64,000 nt of DNA from an uncultured Bacteroidales bacterium (GTDB lineage: Bacteria > Bacteroidota > Bacteroidia > Bacteroidales > Muribaculaceae). Made by a program: the position numbers and the translations under genes. The notes beneath the pieces are model-generated. The model was not told where the DNA came from, ran no database searches, and saw only the letters and a program-made list of their open reading frames with translations. Shown here one piece after another: positions 25,004 through 35,237 of the stretch; the first letter of the stretch is position 1, and every line of letters starts with the position of its first letter. The stretch is taken from assembly GCA_949289215.1 (NCBI GenBank), contig CASENC010000018.1, positions 28,445-92,444 of the forward strand, in the 5' to 3' direction.

Positions 25004-25011
25004 TATATTTG
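25004..25011 (+). promoter_or_regulatory. -7 element of the his operon
   Basis: TATATTTG, then CAGCATAGA; predicted transcription start about 25018, so the leader peptide ATG at 25033 sits close to the RNA 5' end. A TTTG at 24977-24980 is 23 bases upstream, slightly beyond the usual spacing. Confidence 0.6.
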
Positions 25012-25032
25012 CAGCATAGATATGAAATAATA

Positions 25033-25110
25033 ATGAGCCGATACACATTATACCTGCATCTTCATCACCACCGTAACCATAAGGGCTGTGGCGCGATGAT
25101 GTATGTGTGA
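25033..25110 (+). CDS. hisL: Histidine operon leader peptide (His-rich, 25 residues)
   Basis: A 25-codon ORF beginning MSRYTLYLHLHHHRNHKG and ending MMYV. It has five histidine codons within eight codons (H-L-H-H-H-R-N-H, 25057-25080). It sits between a -7 promoter element and a terminator hairpin (25151-25193), with hisG starting 78 bases past the hairpin. This is the standard layout for ribosome-mediated attenuation: low charged tRNA-His stalls the ribosome on the His codons and lets transcription continue into hisGDCB. A hairpin over the His codons (CCAC 25068-25071 with GTGG 25088-25091, flanked by TCATCA/TGATG) may be the pause structure. The alternative antiterminator pairing was not resolved by eye. 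Confidence 0.8.
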   Translation: MSRYTLYLHLHHHRNHKGCGAMMYV

Positions 25111-25150
25111 AAGTATAAGCCGTAACAAAATAATTATTATACAGAATATT

Positions 25151-25193
25151 AACGCCGACTTGCCCGATGTTGAGGAATGGGGGAGTCGGCGTT
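25151..25193 (+). terminator. his operon attenuator hairpin
   Basis: AACGCCGACT (25151-25160) pairs with AGTCGGCGTT (25184-25193), 10 perfect pairs, with a loop whose CCC/GGG may pair further. It is followed by TTCAAGTTAATT, a weak U-tract. Position between the His-rich leader and hisG makes it the attenuator. Confidence 0.7.
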
Positions 25194-25270
25194 TCAAGTT
25201 AATTGATGGCCTTCACACCTTCCGAGATGCCGGGTGGGTGCATTGTTGAACATAAAACCGATAAAACGAA

Positions 25271-26125
25271 ATGCTTAGGATTGCTGTCCAGTCGAAAGGA
25301 CGACTTTATGACGAAACTATGGAGCTTATTGCGCAGGCAGGAATAAAATTCCCGGCTGTGAAACGTACTTTGCTGGTTCCGTCCCGTAATTTCCCGGTGG
25401 AGATACTTTATTTACGCGATGACGATATTCCCGACTCGGTGGCTACAGGTACAGCCGATGTGGGTATTGTGGGGTTGAACGAGGTGCTTGAAAAAAGACA
25501 AAGGGTGAAAGTGCTGCATGAGCTTGGTTTCAGCAGGTGCCGTTTGTCGCTTGCCATTCCTCGTGATGTCGATTATACGGGTGTCAGGTGGTTTAACGGT
25601 AAAAAGATTGCTACTTCTTATCCTGTCATATTGAAAGATTTCCTTAATCGCAACGGTATAACTGCCGACATTCACGTTATAAACGGCTCGGTGGAAATTG
25701 CTCCGGGAATAGGCCTTTCCGATGGGATTTTCGACATTGTGTCGTCGGGGGGCACTCTGGTAAGCAACAATCTCGTGGAAGTTGAGAAAATAATAGATTC
25801 GCAAGCAGTGCTGATAGGCGGTACCGGACAGTTGCCCGAAGATAAGCAAGCAGTGCTCGATGAATTGATTTTCAGGTTTAAGGCTGTAAAAGCCGCCGAC
25901 AGCAAAAAATACTTGCTAATGAACGTGCCTCGCACTAAGCTCAAGGAGGTGGTTGCCTTATTGCCGGGTATGAAAAGCCCCACCGTGTTGCCTCTTGCCG
26001 ATGCCGATTGGTGTTCGGTTCACACGGTGATTGAAGAGTCGCAATTTTGGGACATTATAACTCGGCTGAAGGAAACCGGCGCCGAAGGCATACTTGTCCT
26101 TGACATAATGAAAATGGTTCCATAA
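25271..26125 (+). CDS. hisG: ATP phosphoribosyltransferase, long form
   Basis: A 284-residue cytoplasmic enzyme joining PRPP and ATP, the first step of histidine synthesis. MLRIAVQSKGRLYDETMELIAQAG opens the catalytic domain; the PRPP site is in EIAPGIGLSDGIFDIVSSGGTL. The C-terminal 75 residues (KYLLMNVPRTKLKEVVALLPGMKSPTVLPL) form the HisG_C regulatory domain of long-form enzymes, which bind histidine as feedback inhibitor and need no HisZ. It is the first structural gene of hisGDCB, controlled by the leader peptide upstream. Confidence 0.97.
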   Translation: MLRIAVQSKGRLYDETMELIAQAGIKFPAVKRTLLVPSRNFPVEILYLRDDDIPDSVATGTADVGIVGLNEVLEKRQRVKVLHELGFSRCRLSLAIPRDVDYTGVRWFNGKKIATSYPVILKDFLNRNGITADIHVINGSVEIAPGIGLSDGIFDIVSSGGTLVSNNLVEVEKIIDSQAVLIGGTGQLPEDKQAVLDELIFRFKAVKAADSKKYLLMNVPRTKLKEVVALLPGMKSPTVLPLADADWCSVHTVIEESQFWDIITRLKETGAEGILVLDIMKMVP

Positions 26126-26142
26126 AAATAAATTCAGCAATA

Positions 26143-27429
26143 ATGGTCGAAGTGATAAAATATCCGCAACGGGCCGAATGGCCGAAGTATGTGCAACGAG
26201 CTGCCGTAGCCGATACCGCAACGCGTTCAAGCGTGGCCGGTATTATTGCCGATGTGGAGAACCGCGGCGATGCGGCATTGAAGGAATTGTCGTTGAAATT
26301 TGACGGCTACAGCCCTGAAACATTAAAAGTAAGCCGCGAAGAAATCGACAACGCCTGCCGTGAAGTGGACGATAGATTGAAGAATGCCATAGAAACAGCT
26401 GCGGCTAATATAGAAAAATTCCATGCAGCCGAACTGCCGCAGTCGGTTACCGTGGAAGTGATGCCAGGAGTCAGTTGCAGCCAGCGTGCCGTGCCCATTT
26501 CACGTGTGGGGCTGTATATACCGGGCGGAAATTCGCCGTTGTTTTCAACTGTGTTGATGCTTGCCATTCCGGCTCGTCTTGCCGGATGTCGCGAGATTGT
26601 GTTGTGCACACCGCCGCGGCGCGACGGAACGGTACATCCTGCAATATTGTATGCAGCTCATGTGGCAGGAGTAACTGATATTTTCAAAGTCGGCGGTGCG
26701 CAGGCCATAGCTGCAATGGCCGTGGGAACCGGGAGTATAAAGCCTGTGTATAAGATTTTCGGCCCCGGCAATCGTTATGTGACCGAGGCCAAGGTGCAGG
26801 CAGCGGCACGTGGCGTGGCCATAGATATGCCTGCGGGGCCGTCGGAAGTGATGGTCGTTGCCGACGGCCGAGCCGACCCGTTGTTTGTCGCAAGCGATTT
26901 CTTGTCGCAAGCCGAGCACGGAGCGGATAGCCAATCGATATTGCTTACTTCCGATGCAGGTCTTGCCGACCGTGTAACCGCAGCCATAGACACCCTGCTC
27001 GCAGGGCTGCCAAAGCGAGAACTTGCCGAGAAGTCGCTCAGTCACAGCCATATTATATTATTGCATGACGATGATGAGATTATGCAATTTGCCAATTATT
27101 ACGCTCCCGAGCATCTTATCATAAATCACACCGATGCCGACCGGCTTGCCACAATGGTCGAGAACGCTGGCTCGGTGTTCCTGGGGGCTTATTCACCCGA
27201 AAGTGCCGGCGATTATGCATCGGGAACCAATCACACCTTGCCCACGGGTGGCCATGCACGTTGTTACAGCGGTGTGAATATCGACAGTTACATGAAAAAA
27301 ATCACTTTCCAGCGGCTTTCACGCGACGGCCTTGCATCAATAGCCCCCACAGTGATAACCATGGCTCGCGAAGAAGGGCTTGTTGCACACAGTCTTGCAG
27401 TGGAAGTGAGGATTAACCGAAAACTTTGA
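26143..27429 (+). CDS. hisD: Histidinol dehydrogenase
   Basis: A 428-residue enzyme oxidising histidinol to histidine in two NAD-dependent steps, the last of the pathway. Diagnostic stretches include VGLYIPGGNSPLFSTVLMLAIPA, KVGGAQAIAAMAVGT, IFGPGNRYVTEAK, IDMPAGPSEVMVVADG, FLSQAEHGADSQSILLTSD and YAPEHLI. It lies 17 bases after hisG and 7 bases before hisC. Confidence 0.97.
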   Translation: MVEVIKYPQRAEWPKYVQRAAVADTATRSSVAGIIADVENRGDAALKELSLKFDGYSPETLKVSREEIDNACREVDDRLKNAIETAAANIEKFHAAELPQSVTVEVMPGVSCSQRAVPISRVGLYIPGGNSPLFSTVLMLAIPARLAGCREIVLCTPPRRDGTVHPAILYAAHVAGVTDIFKVGGAQAIAAMAVGTGSIKPVYKIFGPGNRYVTEAKVQAAARGVAIDMPAGPSEVMVVADGRADPLFVASDFLSQAEHGADSQSILLTSDAGLADRVTAAIDTLLAGLPKRELAEKSLSHSHIILLHDDDEIMQFANYYAPEHLIINHTDADRLATMVENAGSVFLGAYSPESAGDYASGTNHTLPTGGHARCYSGVNIDSYMKKITFQRLSRDGLASIAPTVITMAREEGLVAHSLAVEVRINRKL

Positions 27430-27436
27430 AATAATT

Positions 27437-28477
27437 ATGGATTTGCAACAACTTGTGCGCCCCAATATTTGGAATTTAAAACCCTACAGTTCGGCGCGGA
27501 ATGAATTTAAAGGCAATGCGCTGGTGTTTATCGATGCCAACGAAAGCCCATTTAACGAGCCTTATAACCGTTATCCCGATCCCATGCAAACGCAACTGAA
27601 ATTGCGCTTGTCGGAGTTGAAGGGGGTACAACCGCAACAAATTTTCCTCGGCGTTGGCAGTGATGAGTGCATCGACCTGGTGTATCGCATATTTTGTGAA
27701 CCGGCAGCCGATAACGTTGTGGCAATTTCTCCTTCATATGGTATGTATGAAGTGTGTGCCGATATCAACAATGTGGAATACCGCACAGTGAGCCTGAATG
27801 AGAATTTTGAACTTGATGCCGACCGGTTGCTTGCCGCAACCGATGAGCATACCAAGGCCATTTGGCTGTGCTCGCCCAATAACCCCACGGGGAATGCCTT
27901 CGACCCCGATTTGCTTGCCGATGTGTGCCGCCGTTTCAGGGGAATAGTTGCCATTGATGAAGCGTATGTCAATTTTTCGGAATGTGGCTCGATGTTGCGT
28001 CGCCTTGCCGACTTGCCCAACTTGATAGTGATGCAAACATTTTCAAAGGCTATGGCAAGTGCATCGGTAAGGCTTGGTATGGCATTTGCATCGAAAGAAA
28101 TCATAGGCCTGTTCAATAAAGTCAAGTATCCTTATAACATAAATCTGCTCACACAGCGTTATGCACTCGACTTGCTCGACCGCATAGGGGATATAACCGA
28201 CGAGGTGGCTCAAATAATAGCTCGCAGGCAGGTGCTGGCCGATGAGTTGAAGCAATTGCGCTGCGTGCAACGTGTGTATCGTTCCGATGCCAATTTCCTA
28301 CTTGTGCGTGTTGACAATGCCGACGGGCTGTATGAATACTTGCTTGAACGGGGGATTGTGGTGCGAAACCGCAATCGTGTGCCAGGTTGCCGTGGCTGCC
28401 TGCGCTTTACGGTAGGAAGTACTAAAGAGAATGAATTGCTTATCAAGACACTTAAAGATTATGACAACCGACTGTAA
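27437..28477 (+). CDS. hisC: Histidinol-phosphate aminotransferase
   Basis: A 346-residue fold-type I PLP enzyme. The N-terminus [18 protein letters not shown] is typical of HisC; the substrate loop [12 protein letters not shown], and the PLP lysine in [19 protein letters not shown] are present. It transaminates imidazole-acetol phosphate with glutamate. Its end overlaps the hisB start by 17 bases, indicating tight coupling. Confidence 0.97.
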   Translation: MDLQQLVRPNIWNLKPYSSARNEFKGNALVFIDANESPFNEPYNRYPDPMQTQLKLRLSELKGVQPQQIFLGVGSDECIDLVYRIFCEPAADNVVAISPSYGMYEVCADINNVEYRTVSLNENFELDADRLLAATDEHTKAIWLCSPNNPTGNAFDPDLLADVCRRFRGIVAIDEAYVNFSECGSMLRRLADLPNLIVMQTFSKAMASASVRLGMAFASKEIIGLFNKVKYPYNINLLTQRYALDLLDRIGDITDEVAQIIARRQVLADELKQLRCVQRVYRSDANFLLVRVDNADGLYEYLLERGIVVRNRNRVPGCRGCLRFTVGSTKENELLIKTLKDYDNRL

Positions 28478-29603
28478 AAAAACGGCACTGTTTATCGACC
28501 GTGACGGCACGCTTGTGGTGGAGCCGCCCGTTGATTATCAACTCGACAGCCTTGGCAAATTCAAGTTCATTCCGGGCGTGATTAGAAATCTCGCCTTCAT
28601 TGCCGAAACATTGGATTATGAGCTGGTGATGGTGAGCAACCAGGATGGTCTGGGCACACCGTCGTTCCCGATGGAAGATTTCCTGCCACCACAACAATTG
28701 TTGCTTGAAACGTTTGCCGGGGAAGGTGTGCGGTTTGACGACATCATTATCGACACCTCATTCCCTCATGAAAACAAGCCTACGCGCAAACCGGGCACTG
28801 CATTGCTTGGGAAATACATGACCGGTGAATACGACCTTGCTGCATCGTATGTGATAGGCGACCGGCTTACCGATGTGATGCTTGCACGCAACCTTGGTGC
28901 CCTGGCTATATATTTTGCTCCGGCTTGTCGAGGCCGGGAAGAGGTGGACAAGGCCGGGCTTGCCGAATGCACGGCATTGATTACCGACGACTGGTGCAGT
29001 ATTGCCGATTTCCTGCGCGGCGGCTCGCGCACTGCACACATGCATCGCCGCACAGCCGAAACAGATATAGAAGTAAGCGTGGATCTTGACGGCGATGGCA
29101 AGGCCGATATCGGCACGGGGCTTGGCTTTTTCGATCATATGCTTTCGCAAATAGCACGCCATTCGGGTATCGATTTAACAATAAAGGTAAAAGGAGACTT
29201 GTGGGTTGATGAGCATCACACCATCGAAGATACTGCCATAGTGCTTGGTGCGGCATTGAAAAAAGCCCTCGGCGACAAGCGCGGCATTGAACGTTATGGA
29301 TTTGTGTTGCCTATGGACGATTGTGACTGTACGGTGGCAATCGACTTTGGCGGTCGCAGCTGGCTGCTGTGGGATGTGGAATTTAAGCGCGAACGGATAG
29401 GCGATGTTCCCACCGAGATGTTTCTCCATTTTTTCAAGAGTCTGAGCGATGCCGCAAGTACGAATTTATACATCAGTGCGCACGGCGACAATGAACATCA
29501 CAAAATTGAGGGCATTTTCAAAGCCTTCGCCCGTTCCATTCGCGCAGCCTTGCGTCGCGACGTGTTCCACTATAGCCTTCCCTCCACCAAGGGGATGCTG
29601 TAG
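28461..29603 (+). CDS. hisB: Bifunctional histidinol-phosphatase / imidazoleglycerol-phosphate dehydratase
   Basis: A 380-residue fusion of two pathway enzymes. The N-terminal HAD phosphatase (about residues 1-165) has the DxD nucleophile motif [10 protein letters not shown] and the later [17 protein letters not shown]. The C-terminal IGPD domain has [17 protein letters not shown] and [14 protein letters not shown], supplying the manganese-binding histidines, and ends with [23 protein letters not shown]. The start at 28461 ([11 protein letters not shown]) overlaps the end of hisC. Other his genes (hisH, A, F, I) are not in this window. Confidence 0.97.
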   Translation: MTTDCKKTALFIDRDGTLVVEPPVDYQLDSLGKFKFIPGVIRNLAFIAETLDYELVMVSNQDGLGTPSFPMEDFLPPQQLLLETFAGEGVRFDDIIIDTSFPHENKPTRKPGTALLGKYMTGEYDLAASYVIGDRLTDVMLARNLGALAIYFAPACRGREEVDKAGLAECTALITDDWCSIADFLRGGSRTAHMHRRTAETDIEVSVDLDGDGKADIGTGLGFFDHMLSQIARHSGIDLTIKVKGDLWVDEHHTIEDTAIVLGAALKKALGDKRGIERYGFVLPMDDCDCTVAIDFGGRSWLLWDVEFKRERIGDVPTEMFLHFFKSLSDAASTNLYISAHGDNEHHKIEGIFKAFARSIRAALRRDVFHYSLPSTKGML

Positions 29604-29900
29604 CAGTTGGGTCGGTCGTGGATTTTTCGTAAATCGGTATAGGAATATACCTCTTTGAAATCAAGGGAGTTAGAAGAATTACCTCGTTTCCGGGTAATGA
29701 GTTGGCAACCGTTCCAATTGCCGAAATCTGCATCGCTTTGCTTATTAGGGTAACTCTTACGGATGCAAAAATATGAAACGAAATTGATTATCTATTTTTG
29801 CGTTCAATTTTATTCAACCAAATAATGACAAAAACGGCTGTTTTGTCGTTATTGCCTTATCAATTTCATGTCATTTGTCAATGAATTATTATAGAAAAAT
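29604..29900. other. Intergenic region after hisB
   Basis: 297 bases. A plus-strand TATTTTTG -7 candidate lies at 29793-29800, about 100 bases before the AraC-type regulator. On the minus strand, 29604-29733 stays open but overlaps hisB antisense and has no start context; I do not call it. I see no clear terminator for the his operon. Confidence 0.35.
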
Positions 29901-30749
29901 ATGCAGCAACTTCCGCAACATAGGGCTTTTACACTTTCCGAATTTGGCATACGCCTTCATAAAATCACTCCCTCGCAAGACGAAGATGCCCCAAAAGCAT
30001 ATACTCATCAAGATGACTATTATATCATTGGGGTAGTTGAGAAAGGGGTAGGACATTGTGTCATAGATTTCAAAGAAATTGCCGTTACCCAAGGAGATTT
30101 GTTTCTTATTCAGCCAAAGCAAGTACATCGTTTCATCAGTTCAAAAGATGCAGTCGGATGGGTGCTTTTCGCTGACAGTAGTTTTGTCGGTTGTGAAGCG
30201 AAACGGATTTTTGACGAGTTCCGGTTGCTTGCTTCATCGGTTAAGGCAGATGAACGAAAAATGAACGAGCTGACGCAGATGGCGTTGATACTTGCAGCCC
30301 GGATAAATGATATGACGGACGTGCTGACAAAGGTAACGGTAAGAAGGCTGGCGGAAGCTTATATAAACATTGTGGCTGAATCAGTACGGGAAATCGGATT
30401 GAAACAGGTAAGGTACAGCCATCGGCATATTGAAATCGTTTTGTCGTTTTTTCATTTGTTGACCGAGCATATTGCCATCAGCCGCTCCCCGTCTTATTAC
30501 GCCTCTTTGATGCACATTTCACCTGTTTACCTGAATGAAGTGGTCAAGGAAGTCACAGGAACCAGTGCTACCTCCTATATAAGAAATGAACTGATATTGC
30601 AAGCCAAACGTTTGCTTGTCCATACGGATTATACCATAAAAGAAGTGTCCAACAACCTTGGTATAGATGACTATGCCTATTTCTCACGCATATTTACACA
30701 AACGACAGGTATAAGCCCAAGTGCATTCAGGGCAAGAAACCTTGAATAA
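29901..30749 (+). CDS. AraC-family transcriptional regulator
   Basis: A 282-residue regulator with an N-terminal cupin-like sensor (HQDDYYIIGVVEKGVGHCVIDFKEIAVTQGDLFLIQPKQVHRFI) and a C-terminal AraC DNA-binding domain with two helix-turn-helices (SPSYYASLMHISPVYLNEVVKEVTG and IKEVSNNLGIDDYAYFSRIFTQTTGISPSAFR). The next gene, 72 bases downstream on the same strand, encodes a ferredoxin-membrane protein; the two likely form a regulated unit. The ligand cannot be inferred. Confidence 0.9.
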   Translation: MQQLPQHRAFTLSEFGIRLHKITPSQDEDAPKAYTHQDDYYIIGVVEKGVGHCVIDFKEIAVTQGDLFLIQPKQVHRFISSKDAVGWVLFADSSFVGCEAKRIFDEFRLLASSVKADERKMNELTQMALILAARINDMTDVLTKVTVRRLAEAYINIVAESVREIGLKQVRYSHRHIEIVLSFFHLLTEHIAISRSPSYYASLMHISPVYLNEVVKEVTGTSATSYIRNELILQAKRLLVHTDYTIKEVSNNLGIDDYAYFSRIFTQTTGISPSAFRARNLE

Positions 30750-30821
30750 TCCAAGTATAGCCTCGTTCTGCCCATATCCTTTTCGTGCCAAACCACTTAA
30801 ATTTGCAGAAAAATAAAGGCA

Positions 30822-31472
30822 ATGAAAAGAATAACAACTGCGTATGTCGCAATGAACCCACACTTATGCATGGCATGTTGGGAATGTGTGGAAAAATGTC
30901 CGAAACAAGTAATAGGCAAAACAGGTTTCTTTTTGCATAAACGTGTGATATTTGAGAATGCCGATGCTTGCATCGGGTGTGGCAAATGTATAAAAACCTG
31001 TCCTAACGGTGTGTTTTTAAAACTGGATAAAACCGTTTTTGACCGCAAAATAAATAGACGGACATCGTTTTGCATAGAACGGCTATTGCCGATGGCGTTT
31101 TTAGCTTCAGCCATTACCGGAATCGGTCTGCACATCGCCGGACAGGGTACAAGTCATGAAGTATGGCATAACTGGGGAGCTGCCCATACATTAGCATCTT
31201 TCCTTTGGTTGTTGTCAACAGCAATTCATGTAAAACGTCACAGGCTTTGGTACAAAACACTTGTATCAAAAGGAATTGCTAACCATCGCTGGATAACTAT
31301 TCTTTTGTCCGTGCTTTTCCCAATAGTGACAATTACGGGTATCTGGTTAATTGCATGTGTAAAGGGAGCACACACGTCCATCGGATTGTTGCATTACAAG
31401 CTCGGCATATTATTGTTGGTATCTTCCTTGATTCATGTCCTCTGGAAAAGCCACCAAATTTCACATTGGTAA
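30822..31472 (+). CDS. 4Fe-4S ferredoxin domain fused to a four-helix membrane (DUF4405-like) domain
   Basis: A 216-residue membrane protein. The first 60 residues hold two 4Fe-4S cluster motifs: CMACWECVEKCPK and CIGCGKCIKTCPN (CxxCxxCxxxCP). The rest has about four hydrophobic helices with conserved histidines (GIGLHIAG, HNWGAAHTLASF, STAIHVKRH, SLIHVLWKSHQ), a pattern of b-type heme ligation as in DUF4405/cytochrome b561-like proteins. It therefore looks like a small electron-transfer unit moving electrons between a cytosolic ferredoxin site and membrane heme. Preceded by an AraC regulator. Confidence 0.8.
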   Translation: MKRITTAYVAMNPHLCMACWECVEKCPKQVIGKTGFFLHKRVIFENADACIGCGKCIKTCPNGVFLKLDKTVFDRKINRRTSFCIERLLPMAFLASAITGIGLHIAGQGTSHEVWHNWGAAHTLASFLWLLSTAIHVKRHRLWYKTLVSKGIANHRWITILLSVLFPIVTITGIWLIACVKGAHTSIGLLHYKLGILLLVSSLIHVLWKSHQISHW

Positions 31473-31495
31473 AAAACGCCGAGATTTGCAGTGGT

Positions 31496-31936
31496 TCACT
31501 GCTTGCGCTCGCGCAGCAAGTCGCGGATTTCGGCCAGCAGCTTGGCCTCGGCACTTGGCTCGGGTGGGGCGGCCGGTTTTGCTTCTTCGGCTTTCTTGCT
31601 TTGGGTGAGGCGCGTGAATAATTTTACAAACAGGAATATGCAGAATGCAATAATAATGAAGTCAAATGTGTTTTGAATGAATATTCCATATTGCATGGTC
31701 ACCGCTTCGCGTATCACCGTGCCGTCGGCATCGGTCTTCGCAGGCGACAGCACCAGTTCGAGCGAAGTGAAGTCGATGCCGCCTATGAGCATACCCAGCA
31801 AAGGCATCACTACATTATTAACAAGCGAGGATACAATCTTCCCGAAAGCCCCGCCTATAATCACACCCACAGCCATGTCGAGCACATTGCCGCGCATGGC
31901 AAACGCTTTGAAATCTTTTAAAAACTTCCAATTCAT
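31496..31936 (-). CDS. mscL: Large-conductance mechanosensitive channel
   Basis: A 146-residue inner membrane channel that opens under hypo-osmotic shock. The first helix segment [34 protein letters not shown] is the MscL pore signature; the second helix is [22 protein letters not shown]; the cytoplasmic bundle ends [13 protein letters not shown]. It converges with the ferredoxin-membrane gene (23-base gap). Confidence 0.96.
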   Translation of the reverse strand: MNWKFLKDFKAFAMRGNVLDMAVGVIIGGAFGKIVSSLVNNVVMPLLGMLIGGIDFTSLELVLSPAKTDADGTVIREAVTMQYGIFIQNTFDFIIIAFCIFLFVKLFTRLTQSKKAEEAKPAAPPEPSAEAKLLAEIRDLLRERKQ

Positions 31937-32046
31937 AATTCATTAACTATTAGTGTCGAAACCGACCGTTAAAATTGTAAATCAAAATTAAGGAAATTTT
32001 TCCATTATTTTACTATGCTGCATGACTATTTTCCAAAAAAAAATAT

Positions 32047-32054
32047 TACTTTTG
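32047..32054 (+). promoter_or_regulatory. -7 element of gapA
   Basis: TACTTTTG followed by CGGTG; transcription start near 32061 would give a leader of about 150 bases before the ATG at 32215. No clear -33 element. The rest of the 278-base gap back to mscL shows nothing I recognise. Confidence 0.5.
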
Positions 32055-32202
32055 CGGTGAATATAACAGAGGGTTGCCGCACACATCTTTCAGTGCCGCA
32101 CCAAGTTTGCAGGAAGAAAGTTGAAAAAACGGCACAAATGCCCGAAAGAGTTACAGCAATAACCGTAAAAACTTGAAACGAAATATATTTTAACCAAACT
32201 AA

Positions 32203-33225
<1,023 letters not shown>

Positions 33226-33255
33226 TTAATTTAGTCAGACACTAAAGATATGAGC

Positions 33256-33292
33256 AGGTGCGCTTCTCGTTGATGAGAGGCGCACCTTTTTC
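33256..33292 (+). terminator. Terminator of gapA
   Basis: A 13-bp stem (33256-33268 with 33275-33287, one G-U) with 6-base loop, followed by TTTTTCAT. Confidence 0.85.
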
Positions 33293-33369
33293 ATATTCAC
33301 TCGATAAATCGCAATTTGGTTTTCTCGGGCAGGATTGCTATTTTTGTATGAATAAAAAATTCATGGTTT

Positions 33370-34071
33370 ATGGAACGGAAACGCATCATCATAGCTATCG
33401 ACGGGTTTTCTTCGACGGGGAAGAGTACCATGGCAAAGGCTTTGGCCCGGCACATAGGTTATGCTTATATCGACACCGGGGCAATGTACCGAGCAGTCAC
33501 TCTTTACTGCCTTGAAAACGGGCTTGTAAACGCCGACGGTTCTATTGACGAACCGAGGCTCGTCGAGCGGCTTGGCGGGATAAAAATCACATTTGGCGTG
33601 AATGCCGAAACAGGACAATCCGAGACATACCTGGATGGCCGCTGCGTGGAGCGTGAGATACGCGATATGCGTGTTTCGGCCGTGGTGAGCCAAGTGGCAA
33701 AAATCCCGGCTGTGCGCCATGCCCTCGTTGCCCAACAGCAAGCCATGGGGCGAGAAAAGGGAATAGTAATGGACGGCCGTGACATAGGTACGGTGGTGTT
33801 CCCCGAGGCCGAAATGAAAGTGTATGTGACGGCTTCGGCCGAGACTCGCGCGCGCCGACGCTATGACGAGCTTGTGGCAAAAGGCGATACCACGGTAACA
33901 TATGAAGAGGTGTTGCATAACGTGACCGAGCGCGACCGCATCGACACCACTCGCTCGGAAAGCCCGTTGCGCAAGGCCGACGATGCGCATACGCTCGATA
34001 ATTCACACATGACCATCGATGAGCAAAACCGATGGCTGTATGACTTATATTGCAAAATTTCAGAAGGATAA
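33370..34071 (+). CDS. cmk: Cytidylate kinase
   Basis: A 233-residue nucleoside monophosphate kinase phosphorylating CMP/dCMP. P-loop [17 protein letters not shown], then [16 protein letters not shown], the insert region ending [17 protein letters not shown], and [26 protein letters not shown] are all characteristic. Its stop overlaps the ispH start by one base (TAATG). Confidence 0.97.
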   Translation: MERKRIIIAIDGFSSTGKSTMAKALARHIGYAYIDTGAMYRAVTLYCLENGLVNADGSIDEPRLVERLGGIKITFGVNAETGQSETYLDGRCVEREIRDMRVSAVVSQVAKIPAVRHALVAQQQAMGREKGIVMDGRDIGTVVFPEAEMKVYVTASAETRARRRYDELVAKGDTTVTYEEVLHNVTERDRIDTTRSESPLRKADDAHTLDNSHMTIDEQNRWLYDLYCKISEG

Positions 34072-34937
34072 TGGCTACCATAGAAATCGACAGCGAGTCG
34101 GGCTTCTGCTTCGGGGTGGTGACTGCCATTCGCAAGGCCGAGGAGGAACTGGCTAAGTCGGGACGGCTTTATTGCCTGGGCGATATCGTACATAATTCAA
34201 ATGAAGTAGAACGGCTGCAATCGAAAGGGTTGCAAACCATCACCCACGACGAGTTGCGCCGGTTGCACGATGTTACCGTACTGTTGCGGGCGCATGGCGA
34301 ACCGCCTTCGACCTACCGCACCGCGGCCGATAACGGCATAACCATAGTGGATGCCACTTGTCCGGTAGTGTTGCAATTGCAACGCCGCATCCATGCACGT
34401 TACAACGAGCTGCAATCCGACGGCTCGCATCCGCAAATCGTAATTTACGGTAAGAAAGGCCATGCCGAAGTAAACGGGCTTGTGGGACAAACCGACGGGA
34501 ATGCCATAGTGGTGGAAAGTATCGACGAGCTTGACCGTGTGGACTTTTCGCGAGATATCTACCTTTATTCCCAAACCACCAAGTCGCTTCAGGGGTTTTC
34601 TGCTATGGTTGAAGAAATATCGCGCCGCCGTAAGGCCGGGTTTGAATATTTCGACACCATTTGCCGCCAAGTAGCCAACCGCATACCTCGCATACGCGAA
34701 TTTGCCCGTTCGCACGATCTTATCTTGTTTGTATGCGGCAGCAAGAGCAGCAATGGTAAAATTCTTTATGAAGAATGTAGGCAGGCCAATCCCGAGTCAT
34801 ACCAAATATCGTCGGCCGATGAAATAGACCCTTCATGGCTCTCGGGAAAAGAAAATATCGGAATTTGCGGTGCCACTTCCACCCCTCGTTGGCTTATGGA
34901 AGATGTGCGTCGGGTTGCATCAGGCATGGTACAATGA
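34071..34937 (+). CDS. ispH: 4-hydroxy-3-methylbut-2-enyl diphosphate reductase
   Basis: A 288-residue 4Fe-4S enzyme, last step of the MEP isoprenoid pathway. Cluster cysteines are visible in SGFCFGVVTAI, VDATCPVVLQL and GICGATSTPRWL; substrate histidines are in DIVHNSNEV and LLRAHGEPP. Start at 34071 ([10 protein letters not shown]) follows cmk by direct stop-start overlap. The cmk-ispH pairing occurs in several Bacteroidetes. Confidence 0.97.
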   Translation: MATIEIDSESGFCFGVVTAIRKAEEELAKSGRLYCLGDIVHNSNEVERLQSKGLQTITHDELRRLHDVTVLLRAHGEPPSTYRTAADNGITIVDATCPVVLQLQRRIHARYNELQSDGSHPQIVIYGKKGHAEVNGLVGQTDGNAIVVESIDELDRVDFSRDIYLYSQTTKSLQGFSAMVEEISRRRKAGFEYFDTICRQVANRIPRIREFARSHDLILFVCGSKSSNGKILYEECRQANPESYQISSADEIDPSWLSGKENIGICGATSTPRWLMEDVRRVASGMVQ

Positions 34938-34999
34938 GGCCGGTGCGATGGTATCGCCGTTTCCGGGGCATATAGTCAACTTATTTGGCAATATTAATT

Positions 35000-35036
35000 A
35001 ACAATATGGCAGTGTTTTTGCCATATTGTTTTTTTG
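35000..35036 (+). terminator. Terminator after ispH
   Basis: AACAATATGGCA (35000-35011) pairs perfectly with TGCCATATTGTT (35019-35030), followed by TTTTTG. Confidence 0.9.
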
Positions 35037-35129
35037 TATATTGCCGAATATTTGTGTTTTTTAATATGCCTGTGGATATTTGGACTAAAAATAAGAGAAA
35101 AAAGTACAAAACAAACAGGCCATAATTAC

Positions 35130-35137
35130 TAATTTTG
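35130..35137 (+). promoter_or_regulatory. -7 element of the RND efflux operon
   Basis: TAATTTTG followed by C, about 100 bases before the adaptor start at 35238. No matching TTTG upstream. No repressor gene is adjacent, so how the operon is regulated is not visible. Confidence 0.45.
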
Positions 35138-35237
35138 CATCAAAATTTCATTGCGGCAATCTACACTCTGTAAAGAAAGAGAATTAGAACAGTAAACGCA
35201 TTAAATTGTATAACAATAAAATTTAAATCAATTCATT

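Noticed and set aside
29518-29733. 71-codon minus-strand ORF across the hisB end
   Set aside because: Most of it is antisense to hisB with no promoter or conserved motif; the non-overlapping part is too short to judge.
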